A stretch of DNA of 64,000 nt from Bactrocera neohumeralis (taxonomy: Eukaryota > Arthropoda > Insecta > Diptera > Tephritidae), in NCBI RefSeq assembly GCF_024586455.1, contig NC_065921.1, positions 71,425,528-71,489,527 of the forward strand, read 5' to 3'. The position numbers and the translations under genes are program-made. The notes under the pieces are model-generated. The model was not told the origin of the DNA. It did no database searches and worked only from the letters and a program-made list of their open reading frames with translations. Every line of letters begins with the position of its first letter. Position 1 is the stretch's first letter. Positions 33,276 through 45,158 of the stretch are shown piece by piece.

Positions 33276-34776
33276 GATAGATGTCCAGACATGTCCATCA
33301 GTAAATTGCGTAAAAGTAGTAAGCTAAAATCTTTGGTATAAATTAAATTTCTTCATATAGCTGTTACCATTACATTAGCATTACTTATACCGTTGACCCT
33401 AAATTATTTTTATTAAATGCGTTATTACAGGTTTTCAGCTTTTCCGCGTTCCTCAGATTGAATTGACCGCTTTATACAATAACTAATGCGGATTGTGGAC
33501 GAAATGCGATTAGAAGACACAAAAACCCCAACTGCCTTCTGACGTGGACGCTGCGGATCCACTTCGTCCGGTGCGTTTGAATTGTTGTTGCGTGTTGTTG
33601 CAGCAATCGCCAAATTCACACAGCGCGCAGAGTAATAGCAACATTAATAAAAGCCGAGCTGTGTTTTTTCTTGATTCACCACAGATTTCTCGCCATACCC
33701 ACAGGCGTCCTCGCAGGCGTCCTCTCAGGTAAGCGAACACATGACTTTTATTGTTAAATTAACGACTTTGATATCAAAGCAAAACACAAAGCCAAAGGAT
33801 GCGCACAAAGGCAGCAGATAGTTTTTGAGATTCCTCGCTCCTCACCGCCCTTGCCCAGCGTTTGCTTTTTCCACACATGCGCAGGCGATGTGTGTTTGCG
33901 TCGAGCGGTGTGTGGGAAACGCGCCGATACGATCGCGGCTGCGTGAATCGGATCGCAGGTTGCATGTCGAACGATGCGTAAATCAAAGGATGCACTTTTA
34001 GGGGTGTATTGTTGTTGGACGTTTGGTTGGGGAAGCGCAGCAGGTTTGCGCCCATTGTTGCCAATGGCAGAGTTTGATTTTGATTATTATTATTACGATT
34101 CATTTTTTTTCGCTTGTGACAGTGCAAGAATACACCTACATATGTACTTGTATAATATACTTAGATGGATAAACAAAACGCAGCGTAAGAAAAACGCTGA
34201 AAAGGTGCAAGCGAAGAGCCTATTTTGACGCGGTTGACTCCGCAAGGGTTCCGCGCGCTGCTTATTGCGCTTATCATAGTGCTGCGTGGCATTTGAGGCT
34301 CCTTTCAATTTCGGTTTTCCCAGCCACGTAGTTACATTGCACTTGTCCACATCTGCGAATGTAATTACAATAACAACATTGGCTGTATTGGCAGCTGTTT
34401 TCCACTGTTGCATGCAACATTATTGCGCATTCCGCAGTTGACGTTGTCTTGGAAAATTATAGCCTTGCAACGGCAAGCGTTTCCCCATGAGTGACTTCCT
34501 TAATTCACCTGCTCTCCTGCAAACTGTCGAATTAATTTTTTGTTTTTGAAATTTCGTTTGCATACTTTTGGATAGCTAACAATTGGGCGCATTATCAGAA
34601 TTTTAGAATAGATTGCTTTCAACTGATACGTCAATTTTTGACGGCCCAATTAGCATTTAAACATGCACATTTTCATTTAGAAATCTACACTGCAGTTGTT
34701 GAGTGGTTCGACATATTTTGGAAGCCTCAATTTAACAAGCAGGTTGAACAATATTTTGGGACCAAAATTATAATTT
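33276..34776. other. unique-looking DNA with a candidate splice donor
   Basis: No repeat recognised. CAG/GTAAGC at 33726-33733 is a strong donor consensus at the end of a + frame open from 33544. The minus strand of the same stretch (33740-33510) encodes a signal-peptide-like RLLLMLLLLCALCEFGDCC. Neither can be called a gene on this evidence. Confidence 0.3.
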
Positions 34777-34840
34777 TATTCCCTGAACAGGTATGAGAAT
34801 TTTGTAACATCCTGAAAGAGACCTTATAAGGTATATAAAG
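34777..34840 (+). mobile_element. family Y (DINE-1-like) 5' end fragment
   Basis: TATTCCCTGAACAGGTATGA, TTTGTAACATCCTGAAAGAG and CCTTATAAGGTATATAAAG correspond to the first 90 bases of family Y. The adjoining DD41D element cuts it off. Confidence 0.65.
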
Positions 34841-35900
34841 TTTTTTCATAGGGATGCTACAAAAATGGACCGATAGGACAGCGAACGACGCATATTTTTT
34901 CCCGCTCTATTAACATTTCTCTTCAGTAAGATTTATCATTACATCGTGGAAAGATATACAATTCAACAACGAGTCGAAACTATTTAAATTTACTGCCAAA
35001 ATTCAGAGTCAGTGGCCTCTACTTTAAGAGCGCTACGTCCAATTTATGGTCGTCATAATCATCCTGTCAGATCAACAATTGATCTTCGAGTAGAAAAATT
35101 TGAATTCACAGGCACAGTACAAAATGTTTTCATGTCAGTGAGACAATGAAGTGCCCGTAGTGTCGAGACTATTGCTGCCGCTTGCACATCAATTGAGGAA
35201 GACCCAAACCAGTATCTCACACGTCGTTCTCCGGCGTTGGGCATCTCTCTGATGTCGTTGTGACGAATTTTGCGAAAAGATCTTGGACTGCTTCCTTACA
35301 AGATCTAATTGACGCAAGGACTGAGGTCGCTTTACCACCAGAATCGTCATATGTACGTGAATTGGGCTGAGCAACAACTTGAAAATGATACGGATTTTCT
35401 TCGAAAATTCATTTTCAGTGATGAGGCTCTTTTCTGGCTAAATGGCTTCGTCAATAAGCAAAATATGCGTTATTGGTCAGGCAGCAATCCACACGTACTC
35501 CATGAGTTACCATTTCACCCCGAAAAAATTACGGTTTGGTGCGGTTTATGGGCTGGCGGCATCATTGGGACGTACTTCTTCCGTTATGATCAAGAGGAAT
35601 CGCTTCCGCTCAATGATAATCGAATATTTTCAGCCCGAATTGGATGATATGGACTTGGACAATATATTATTCCAACAAGACGACGCCACAAGCCACACTG
35701 CAAATGTCACTTTCGGTTTATTGAAAACCAAGTTTGGTGACCGTGTTATCTCACGAAATGAATCAGTCCAGTCAGCGACGATTGATGAACTTCGTGCGAA
35801 TGACGAACGTGAAATTGCAGCAGTAACGGCTGATTTACATTTACTTGAAAATCATTGAAAATTGGGTTCAGCGTCTGGACTACTGCAAGCGTGAAAACAA
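34841..35900 (+). mobile_element. DD41D mariner-like element, third motif deleted
   Basis: Left end TTTTTTCATAGGGATGCTAC, related to 19986. The frame 35309-35647 has WAEQQLENDTDFLRKFIFSD, EALFWLNGFVNKQNMRYWSG and ITVWCGLWAGGIIGTYFF. The frame 35442-35858 has MIIEYFQPELDDMDLDN, FQQDDATSHTANVTFGLLKT, RVISRNESVQ, then ATIDELRANDEREIAAVTAD. The DLTPLDFFLWGYVKS block expected after RVISRN is missing. The C-terminus NWVQRLDYCKR-like is near 35865-35892. A frameshift near 35590 separates the halves. Confidence 0.85.
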
Positions 35901-36039
35901 ATCGAGTCCCATTAGTCCTTGAGTCCATTTGGCTTCTAGTAAAGGTCTCAGAAAATCGTAGGCAAGAAAGTAAGAAGCGAAGAAATACGGTCTTAAAAAC
36001 CTATCCTTTGGCATAAGGTTAAGCAATATGCAATAAAAC

Positions 36040-37930
36040 AATATGAGCGATGGTGACAACACAAGGATTAATACTCCAAGTGCCGTCCACGCAAGAGGTA
36101 ATCAGCACATGGCAGAAGAAGAGATAACAAACAGCAGCAAACAGTGGATACTGGCAGTTGGACTCAGCCCTCAGGAAAGCCCAGCCCTTCCCGAAGATAA
36201 TAAACCTCCAAAGCACCTTACCAAAAGCTCAAAAAGAGCGAAGCATCACGCCTCTTGCAAGGGACCGACTGGGCGGAACTTTAGTGGACCATCAGTTACA
36301 GGCAACGTTAAAAAGAAAATCACCAATGAAGAGACAGTGTGAAAAAGGAGGTCATATGCAAGGGCGACCCGTCCCTTCAACTACAACATAATCAACACTG
36401 GCAAACCCGGAGGTAGCTTGTCGACGGAGCAGCAGCTTCTGCTTGAGGCGACGTTCAGTGATGGTCTAATAGACCTAATTCCGTCGCCAACTTCGAAAAG
36501 TACGGTGTTCAAATCGAAATGGCTCGCTTCGAAAGGGCCATCAACTCTGTGGAAGACGTTGCAGTCAACTGCTTCTTAGTGGAGTGTTTCCCGTTGCTAC
36601 ATATGTGAAAACTCCAAACTGCGCCTTGTGCGCAAAGAGGAGGTATCTAGACTACTGAAGACTCACATCCTCATTAAGAGCAGCTGTAATGTCCTTGGAG
36701 TCGATACTGAGGGTGCTGGTCCAACGAAACATTGAAGACGAGTCTGTGGTAGAATTTGATTGTGGCAACAACCACAACAAAGTAATGTTGTCGTTTTGGG
36801 TAGACCAAAACTTGTATTCATTCCTTGAAGCCAGGTGGAAGAACCATTATCGGTTAAAACGTCCACCGGAGTGTACCCTGAAGCTACGTCGTTAAGTGCG
36901 CAGATGGAGGGATGTGAGGATTTACTCCCAATAAAATGCACGTCGGGACAGGAAACTGAGACCGACACGGAAAAAGTAGCTGGGTCAAGTCTGACATTTT
37001 CTTAAGAGGGCAGATTTCTACAGCGACAAAACTCTGCTAATCGCGCAGATTAAGTGCCACCGAAGCAACGTGGCGTCCACAAACCTGTTGGATAGCCTAG
37101 TAAAAGGTAAGTTTGACTTTGCCCTAATTCATAGTATGTAAAAAACAATACAACCACAAAGCTTCGGGTAGTTCGGACTTTAATACTAAGGAATGGCTCT
37201 GTTCGATTTCATTAATTCTAAGAACCTACTCACTACAAATATAAGTAACACTCATACCTTTATCAATAGACTTGAAAAGGAAGCTTTAGATATAACTTTG
37301 TAATAGAAGCGCAGTAGGCCTAGAACAGGATTGACAAGTCTCCTTAGATTATTCCTTTTCCAAGTACACCGACTTCAAAGTTAATATCGGAGATCTAAAG
37401 TGACCGATATATAGGAATAATAAACAATACAAACCGAAGCACATATATGACCGAAAAGGGTTACTCCATAGGTATACTCTCAGTATTTGATCCGATAAGT
37501 TTTGTATCACATATAGAATAAGCAGCAGAAAAAGTCACAAAATTAATTATTGGTGCTTTTGAAAAAGCATTTTCCGCATCGAAAAACGGATTCAACCTTA
37601 GACAAACCAGGGTTAAATGGGGAACTAAAGAATCATCGGTTGCTTTATAGGTACACATTCAGTACTTGACCCGATAAGTTCAATATCAGATATAGACTTA
37701 GCAATAGAAAAAGTCACACAATGTTCCGCTTCGAAGGGCGAACAAACCAGCGATGAATGGGGGACTAAAGAACCGTCGACAGAACTCACCTTTAACACGG
37801 CTATGCAAATCTATAATGACGAATGTTAGGATGCATATAAAGGTTTTGGGAATCACAAAGCCTCATCGTTCATAGCTCTCCAAGTAGTAAACTGCCTTAC
37901 CTTTGCTGCCAGAACCAGCATTACGGACTA
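36040..37930 (+). pseudogene. LINE remnant (LOA/R1-like): ORF1 end and endonuclease start
   Basis: The frame 36043-36342 is a hydrophilic gag-like N-terminus (SPALPEDNKPPKHLTKSSKR). Further pieces include LSTEQQLLLEATFSDGLIDL and, at 36663-36895, a LESILRVLVQRNIEDES block. The phrase AQIKCHRSNVASTNLLDSLV then KGKFDFALIHS (about 37040-37135) matches the start of the LINE endonuclease domain (QINLQHSKAAS..L....DVALIQEP). 37471-37775 holds a decayed local duplication. Stops are frequent. Family assignment is inferred. Confidence 0.5.
37471..37775 (+). repeat. imperfect tandem duplication, period about 179 bp
   Basis: Unit 1 (37471-37649) and unit 2 (37650-37775) share the phrases GTA(T/C)AC(T/A)(C/T)TCAGTA, CCGATAAGTT, ATCA(C/G)ATATAGA, AGAAAAAGTCACA and GGGGA/GACTAAAGAA. 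Unit 2 has lost about 45 bp. Confidence 0.7.
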
Positions 37931-39364
37931 ACCTCTCCTGGTATTAAACTCCTTCCAATAAGTAGACCTTACAAGTGATATTGGTCATAGATATTGCGAG
38001 AGCTCTTTGAGCTTAGTCTTGAGAACTATGAATCATTGTAATTGAATATTTGTAGACTTAAAACTCTCATAGCTGTGGTATAGGTAGACATATTTACATA
38101 AAAAATATAAAATGCCTTACATGAAAAGGGCAGAACTGGACCAGCTGCAACAACAACAAATTCCAAGATACAAGAGAATTTGTTGTAAGAAGATGGCAGC
38201 GAATTATAATATAAAAAAATAAAGGTAGATGTTGACATACCTGCAATTACAGCGCAACATGCCTACACACAAACATATGTACATATATACATACAACAAA
38301 AACATCTAAACTAAATGTTGCTCGCATTTAGGCACAAAGTCTGCAATCAAATCATCTACCTCGTACCCATTACACCGAAAGTATTGCAACGCGCTTCGGT
38401 CGACCTGTAGGCATGTGGAGCCCAGGCGTGGCGGCGGCCAGCACAGGTACGCCACTCGCTGCGCATTCTTGGCGACTTCGCTATGTGTGTATGTGCTGTT
38501 TTTCTCGAAGGCTCTAAATTTTCTGATTAGCGCTGCTACGCTTCGACGAAAACGCCGCGTTGTAAGACATATACACCAATCATTGTCACAATCTCCCCGC
38601 GCTCGGTGCCGCTGCCGGCTCTCGAAGCGCTACTTTTGCTATTATTGCGTGCGCTGCGCCAGTGTTTTGCCTAATTGGGTTCAATGCATTTTCTGGATTT
38701 GTTGTTTTTTTTGGTGTTTTTGGTTTTTTTGCCTTCGGGCCACCATCTTCTTATGCTTTTGCGCTTCATTAGATAGTTTTTCTTGGCGGCTGTAACCTTC
38801 TTGACCGCTTTGCTTGTTGTGCTACTTTGTTGTAGCAGCTTTGCATTAAAGCGCGTTGTTGTTGTTATGTTTTTTTTTTTTTTGTAATTTCTAAGCCGTC
38901 AAGCGAGTGCAACTGAGCAAACGATGCCACATTTCGCTGTGCCACTGCCGGTGGCGGCTACGCTTGCGCTCGCGTTTGGAAATTACTTTGGCGCAGCGTT
39001 GCATTGGATGCAGGGAAAGGCTGAATAAATTTAGTTTAGAAGTCAATGACTTTTTTCTTCAAGCACACACACACACACCACCGTTGACCAACGGGTTATT
39101 AGCGTTTTCGACCTTTTTCGCCTAAACAAGTTAAAAATTCTCGTATTTGCTCAACAACAACAGCAACAAAAGTAGGTGGTAAGAATGCAAGCAGCCAGCA
39201 GAAGAAGTGTGCATAATAAACAGCAATATTTATATAAATATAAATGTATGTGTGTACGCTTGTGTATAGTCAGGCCAGCAGCAACTTGTTTGTGTTTTGC
39301 ATCTCGGCTTGCTGTGAAACTTAGCGTTTGGTTTATAAAGTAGCATTTTCCATGTCATTATAAT
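37931..39364. other. unique-looking noncoding DNA
   Basis: Contains ACATATGTACATATATACA near 38276, GC-rich blocks at 38420-38640, TTG/TTTTTGG runs and a CA repeat at 39063-39080. + strand ORFs (38415-38795, 38907-39125) lack a recognisable domain. Confidence 0.4.
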
Positions 39365-39823
39365 TATACCCTGAACAGGTATATTAAGTTGGTCACGAAG
39401 TTTGTAACACCCAGAAGGAATCGTCGGAGACCCTATAAAGTATATATATAAATGATCAGTATGTCGAGCTGAGTCGATTTAGCCATGTCCGTCTGTCTGT
39501 CTGTCCGTCTGTCTGTATATATACGAACTAGTCTCTCAGTTTTTAAGATATCGTTTTGAGATTTTGCAAACGTCATTCTCTCCTCAAACTGAACGATCGG
39601 AATCAAATGCTTGTATGGAAAACTTTCACATTTGACAAGATATATTCACGAAATTTGGTATATGTTATTTTCTAAGGCAACAATGTAATCTCCGAAAAAA
39701 TTGTTCAGATCGGTTAACTATAGCATATAGCTGCCATACAAACTGAACACATAGTTACTAACAGAAATGCACCTGTGAAGGGTATTTAGCTTCGGTGCAA
39801 CCGAAGTTAACGTTTTTCTTGTT
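39365..39823 (+). mobile_element. family Y (DINE-1-like) copy with both ends
   Basis: 5' ATACCCTGAACAGGTATATT, CTATAAAGTATATATATAAA, AGCCATGTCCG, a (TCTG)n run, and internal CATACAAACTGAAC blocks. The 3' hairpin CTTCGGTGCAACCGAAG at 39790-39806 is followed by TTAACGTTTTTCTTGTT. This layout (5' near-palindrome, microsatellite, 3' hairpin, CTTGTT end) matches DINE-1/Helentron-associated elements. An internal deletion of the TTGTCGGAAC region is visible near 39585. Confidence 0.88.
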
Positions 39824-40024
39824 TCTCATTGGTCTCGGGTCGTTAGCAAAAGCTGTACTGGCTGGCCGACTAGTTGAGAAGAAGAACCCAACCATCCAAA
39901 CCAAATTTATTGCACTGTGGTGTCTTTGTGTCACAGATTTTTCGTAGGTGATTAGCGACAACCCGCTTTTTTTGTTTTGATGTTGGCCCAAATTTTCAAA
40001 AAAAAATTTTTTTTGCTTAACGCT

Positions 40025-40500
40025 TTTCACACCGATATTATAACGAAGGACAAAATACATGGGGCATGCAATGCCTTTGAACCGTTTAAGTCTCCTGATT
40101 TGGACGATATTTTTCCATCATTGATGCAGAATGAATTAATTATGATGCCACTATACCTGATGACAATATTTATATGAAGGATTCTTATGGCTTTTCTATG
40201 TGCCTTTACTTTGGATTGAGGCAAAGATCGCTTTATTTGAAAAAGTATATGTAGCCCAATAAGTCTAATCTCATTCGTTGTGAAGACAATCGAAAAGATT
40301 CTCGATGTTTACCTTAGGAGCAAGATACCATCGACTAACCGATCGGAGGCTCAAATTGCCTATACACAGGATAGATCCATTGAGATTGCACTCCACTCGT
40401 TAACCTTAAATATAGAGAGAGCGCTAGAGTATAAAGACTATGCACTGGCCATATTTCTTGGCATAAACGGAGCTGAGTTAACGACAGCGCGATAGTCGTT
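40025..40500 (+). pseudogene. LINE RT fragment (LOA/R1-like)
   Basis: ACNAFEPFKSPDLDDIFPSL (family form FKSPGPDGI.P) then, after a frameshift, ISLISFVVKTIEKILDVYLR, SEAQIAYTQDRSIEIALHSL and IERALEYKDYALAIFLGING (palm motif A of the RT; the expected FLDIEGAF Asp is Gly). The catalytic palm is broken. Confidence 0.75.
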
Positions 40501-40589
40501 TCATTTTTTGGTTACTTGGCGTCAATCGGATATACTCTGGAAAAAAGATGGACCTTAGGTCGTTTATTCCCTCTCCTAAGTTACAACGA

Positions 40590-41050
40590 CCGATCTAGCC
40601 CCAGCATATTGATAAATTTTAATATACTGATAGGGGTCAGTGAGGCGACGTGATCCCTATTTGGAATCATGGATCCAAGGCCTTTACTCTGCAGACTGCT
40701 AAGCAGTAAATTAGCAGGTACTCTGAAGTTTCAGGCTCCCAGTCGCAGAACTGGCAATTTGCACTAGGCCCATGTTATAAAAGTGCTTCTTGAGCTTACA
40801 GTGGCCAGTGTAGAATGCGAAGTAGCCTGATTTTGAACCTAGGGAGCAATTTAGCATGCTGTTGCCAATACCTCTCTCTGCCTACTCCTTTTTTCTTACG
40901 GAGCAGCTTCTTTATGGTACGAGGACAGGTTCAGGTCCTACAATGTTATTATATGTTTCGTAGCGGGCGAGCTTATTAGCCAGTTCTTTTCCGGCTATAA
41001 CTTTGTGACCGGGCATCCAAATAACCGGATATACCAAGTGCAGTCAGATC
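40590..41050 (-). pseudogene. LINE RNase H tail fragment
   Basis: Minus strand: VYPVIWMPGHKVIAGKELANKLARYE (the WVPGH..I.GNELAD motif, in two runs here: WMPGHKVIAG then KELANKLA), then GHCKLKKHFYNMGLVQIAS, the post-RNase H block. Orientation is opposite to the RT fragment at 40025, so they are separate insertions. Confidence 0.7.
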
Positions 41051-41059
41051 CTTCTTCAT

Positions 41060-42260
41060 CTAAACTCTCCAATGGAGTGGAGGTCTTGCTCTTCTGCCAC
41101 CGACGGATACTGAATCGAATAATTTCGAAACTGGAGTGATCTCATCCATCCGGACAGCTTGATCTAGCCAACATAGCCGTTATATCTTGATACGTTGAAC
41201 TATGTCAATGTTGCCGTATGCTCATCACTTCATCGGCCGCGGTATTTTCCGTTGCCTCTGGAACACTCCTAACGCTGACTCAGCATATGTTGTCATTGTC
41301 CATATCTCCACAGCATATAGCGGGACGCGGATTATGAGTGACTTGTGGAATTTGGCATCTATCTTCTTTGTCTGCAAATGCGTCTTGCTTCCCTCTTCAG
41401 CTCTTGGTATCTATCCCGCACGTGTTGTGATCGATTGTATCGTTTCACGGTAGTCGGTCTGCTTTCTCTCCACTGCGACACTCCTCAACGTACCAGCTGG
41501 TCTTTTGCCTTGTCCGAAAACCAATGGTTTCGTTTTCAGCTGTAGGTAAGAAGCTTAAAATGCCGTTCCACCGTCTCCGAGTTGTTGACGAGTGCTCTTA
41601 GAGAGCAGAAGAAAGGCTGTTCGAGTCAACGTTAAGATTTCGGAGCGACGCACGTCTAAAACACTATATACGTGTCTTCCGTCTATCTCAATATTATCGA
41701 TCTGGTTGTTAGATTTTCGATCCGAAGACAGGTAACTAGTTCGATGAATTTTCCTATGCTTGAATATAGTACTACAGATAACCACATCTCGGGCCGCAGC
41801 GAAATCAATCAGCTTCAACACATTTAGGGATGTTTCATCGTGGAAGCTGAATTTACCGACCGTAGTGTCAAAGATACATTTTTTGCCCACCCTGGCGTTC
41901 GGATGCAGCTCTCATAGGTGCACTCCAAGAGCTCATAGAAGACATCTTTGGCCACGTCATTCTTCTCTTCCATCTGGGCGTGGGTGTAAATATATTGAGC
42001 GTTATGTTGAAGAACTTCGCTTTGATGCGGATTGTGGCTAGACGTTCATCCACCGGGCTGAATGACGGTATTATGCGACAGAATCTCTCTCACACCACGA
42101 ATCCCACACCGAATTTGCGCTCCGTTATCTGGACATTGTAGTAAAAGCCACAATGACCTACCCATCGGTGATGTCAGTCTTTACTCCAATGCGGACATTA
42201 ACCAGCTGGCAGCGCCACCTTCTCAATTAAGAGACCGGACATTCCAACTGCATGCCCTTA
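41060..42260 (-). pseudogene. LINE (GAA-tail family): endonuclease domain joined to RT C-terminus
   Basis: Minus strand, N to C: FGVGFVVRERFCRIIPSF, DERLATIRIKAKFFNI (42053-42000), GKKCIFDTTVGKFSFHDETS, LNVLKLIDFAAARDVVICST, WL-type block YLSSDRKSNNQIDNIEIDGR and HVYSVLDVRRSE (41890-41555). This is a classic APE-like endonuclease with the substrate-contacting NQIDNI block. After about 41530 it jumps to the C-terminal SLIIRVPLYAVEIWTMTTYA region (41200-41400), so most of the RT has been deleted. Confidence 0.85.
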
Positions 42261-42693
42261 AATCGTAAACAAAATCGTCGTTCTAGCAAAACAAACGACT
42301 TCAAAAATTGATGAAATTCTAACATTTCACTGTCTAATCGTTAGAAACAATTTCTATTTTAATGACCAAACCTCATTTACTCCGAATATAATTAAGTTTT
42401 ACCATGATACCACGCATTGGAAAATATTTAGTTATCGCTGCATTTGATACACACTTCAGTTATGAGCTACTAAATTATACTTAATTAATCGTTCAAATTA
42501 ATTTAAGTTTCGGATTAAGTGTTAGCGCAGCCATAATTACATACTATATGGGTACCATTAATCCGATAAGTAAACGCTCGGTGTGAGAAAATTACGCTGC
42601 GATTATGGGTTTATAATTCGCTTAAATAGCTTACGCTTATTACTTGGTGCACTTAAAAACGCTGAAATTTAATATATACAGAGCAAGTAAGGA

Positions 42694-43674
42694 AACAAGT
42701 AAGGAAGGGCTAAGTTCGGGTGTCACCGAACATTTTATACTCTCGCATGGTAAAGTGATAATCGAGATTTCATTATCCGTCATTTACATATTTTTCAAAT
42801 ACCGTATTTTTGTAAAGTTTTATTCCGCTATCATCATTGGTTCCTAATGTTTATACTCGTATTATACAGAGAAGGCATCAGATGGAATTCAAAATAGCTT
42901 TATATTGGAAGAAGGCGTGGTTGTGAACCGATTTCACCCATATTTCGTACATGTCATCAGGGTGTTAAGAAAATATCATATACCGAATTTCATTGAAATC
43001 GGTCTAGTAGTTCCTGAGATATGGTTTTTGGTCCATAAGTGGGCGGCGCCACGCCCAATTTCAATTTTTAAAAAAAGCCTGGGTGCAGGTTCCTTTTGCC
43101 ACTTCTTCCGTAAAATTTAGTGTTTCTGACGTTTTTTATTAGTCGGTTAACGCACTTTCAGTGATTTTCAACATAACCTTTGTATGGGAAGTGGGCGTGG
43201 TTATTATCCGATTTCTTCCATTTTTGAACTGTATATGGAAATACCTGAAGAAAACGACTCTGTAGAGTTTGGTTGACATAGCTATAGTAGCTTCCGAGAT
43301 ATGTACAAAAAACTTAGTAGGGGGCGGGGCCACGCCCACTTTTCCAAAACAATTGCGTCCAAATATGCCCCTCCCTAATGCCATCGGTGCCAAATTTCAC
43401 TTTAAATCTTTAATGACACTTTATACGCTGCGATTTTGTGGGCGTGGCAGGGTTTGCCCATCTTCGAATTTACCTTCTTATGGAGCCAACATACGTGTAC
43501 CAAGTTTCATCATGCTATCTATTTTTACTTGGTGACAGACATCCGGATTTCAACTCTAAAAACGGTGAAATTTATATATAACCCCATATCTGACTCTTTT
43601 AGTTTTAGGACTTATAAACAACCGTTATGTGAACAAAACTATAATACTCTCCTTAGCAACTTGTTGCGAAAGTA
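42694..43674 (-). mobile_element. family X (Helentron-associated-like) copy
   Basis: On the minus strand it starts near the TTGCTAAGGAGAGTATTATA block and ends with the hairpin GTTCGGTGACACCCGAAC (42714-42731) followed by TTAGCCCTTCCTTACTTGTT. Internal marks: GTGGGCGTGGC/GCCACGCCCAC boxes and GAAATCGGATAATAACCACG. The CTGTCTG microsatellite is nearly lost here. X has the same layout as family Y but unrelated body sequence. Confidence 0.85.
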
Positions 43675-43779
43675 AAAAAGTAAAGGTCGGGAGCAGTGCA
43701 ATATTTAATTTTGCAATTTGAAGGAATGAATGTTGTGATAATATTTACGACTGTGGGCCGATTTCTAAAGTACGTATGT

Positions 43780-44400
43780 ACATAAATTTCGCCCGAAAAC
43801 CCACTGGTCGAAATATTTATACCCTGAACAGGGTATATCAAGTTTGTCACGAAGTTTGCAACACCCAGAAGGAAGCGTGGGAGACCCTATAAAGTATATA
43901 TATAAATGATCAGTATGTTGAGCTGAGTCGATTTAGCTATGTCCGTCTGTCTGTATATATACGAACTAGTCCCTCAATTTTTAAGATATGGTTTTGAAAT
44001 TTTGCAAACGTCATTTTCTCTTCAAGAAGCTGCTCATTTGTCGGAAGCTGCCATACAAACTGAACGATCGGAATAAAGGAATTTTTGTTTGAGAATCGAC
44101 GATTAACAGTCAGAGATCTTACTGGTAACGCTGGAATATCGAATGGATCAGTGAAATCCTTTTGGAAAGATCATTTGGGCCTAAGAAAAGTGAAGGCACG
44201 ATTGGTTACGAAATCACTCAATATTTTTAAAAACGGCGTCGCGTATCAAGATGTCATGAAACGGATATTACTGGCGATGAGTTTTGAATTTATGCCTACG
44301 ACCCGGAAACAGACGATCAATGGGCCAAATATCGGGACAAAGGTGAGCTGAAGCCGAAAAAAACACATCAAAGCAAGTCAAGATTCAAGATCAAATTTTC
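43780..44400 (+). mobile_element. mariner split by a family Y insertion
   Basis: The left end AAATTTCGCCCGAAAACCC (43785) matches 55538 and 1154. It is interrupted at 43818 by family Y. After it, the frame 44085-44351 reads FENRRLTVRDLTGNAGISNG then SVKSFWKDHLGLRKVKARLV, the mariner helix-turn-helix, and YQDVMKRILLAMSFEFMPTT, where the first catalytic Asp (ITGDESWIY in the family) is lost. No second or third catalytic motif follows. Confidence 0.8.
43818..44078 (+). mobile_element. family Y (DINE-1-like) copy nested in a mariner
   Basis: TATACCCTGAACAGGGTATA starts at 43818. The sequence runs through GTCTGTCTGTATATATACGA to CATACAAACTGAACGATCGG and then resumes mariner sequence at about 44078. 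It is younger than the mariner it splits. Confidence 0.8.
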
Positions 44401-45158
44401 AGAATTAAATTTTTGTCTTTCAATTCCAGTCTCAAGCACTCGGTCCTTTATCGTATAGTGCAAAGTTCCAAACAGTTTTTTAGAATGGAAAAGAGCACTT
44501 TCCCGTACATTTTTGTACTTGTCGCATTATATTAGTATTCCGCAGTTCGTACATACCATATTAGAAGATGGCTTTCCACACCGTCAGATCGTTCTCACGA
44601 CTGTTTTCTTCAGTCGTTCCAACGAACCTTCCATTTTTTTCATCCGAAAAACAACATAGTGTCAATCACAATTTAAAGCTCATGCCAATGATTTGGCTAA
44701 GAGTAGTGTCGCCGCGAAGTTTGTATCAAAATTGCTCACTTTCGAACAATAATAGCGTCGCGTTGACATTGCTTAGAAGATGCTGGACTCAGCCAGGGAC
44801 GACCCAAATGTGCTTAAGAGGGCCTTAACCGATACCCTGAGGAGCATGCATCATGATTGAAGAGATAAAAAATTGCAACAAAGGAGGAGCTAAACAAGAT
44901 TACGAAAAATTTCTTTTTTATATGGTTTGATTGATGGCAAAAACCGTGGCTGGAGTGCAGTATATCTGGGCGGGATCACTTTGAAGCTGATAAAATAGAT
45001 CATCACGAATAAATAAACACTTTCTTAAGAAATAGAAGATTCGCGAGACTTTTTGAACAAACTTCGCACTTACTGGGGATCTGCAAGGGCTCAACAGATT
45101 TCTACAGTTAGTTAGTGATTGGTTTTAGTAGAATTAGATAACGGTGATATATAAGTAA
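44401..45158. other. spacer, nothing firm
   Basis: Mostly unassignable. The ORF at 44568-44828 has no recognisable domain. Parts may be decayed mariner 3' sequence. Confidence 0.3.
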
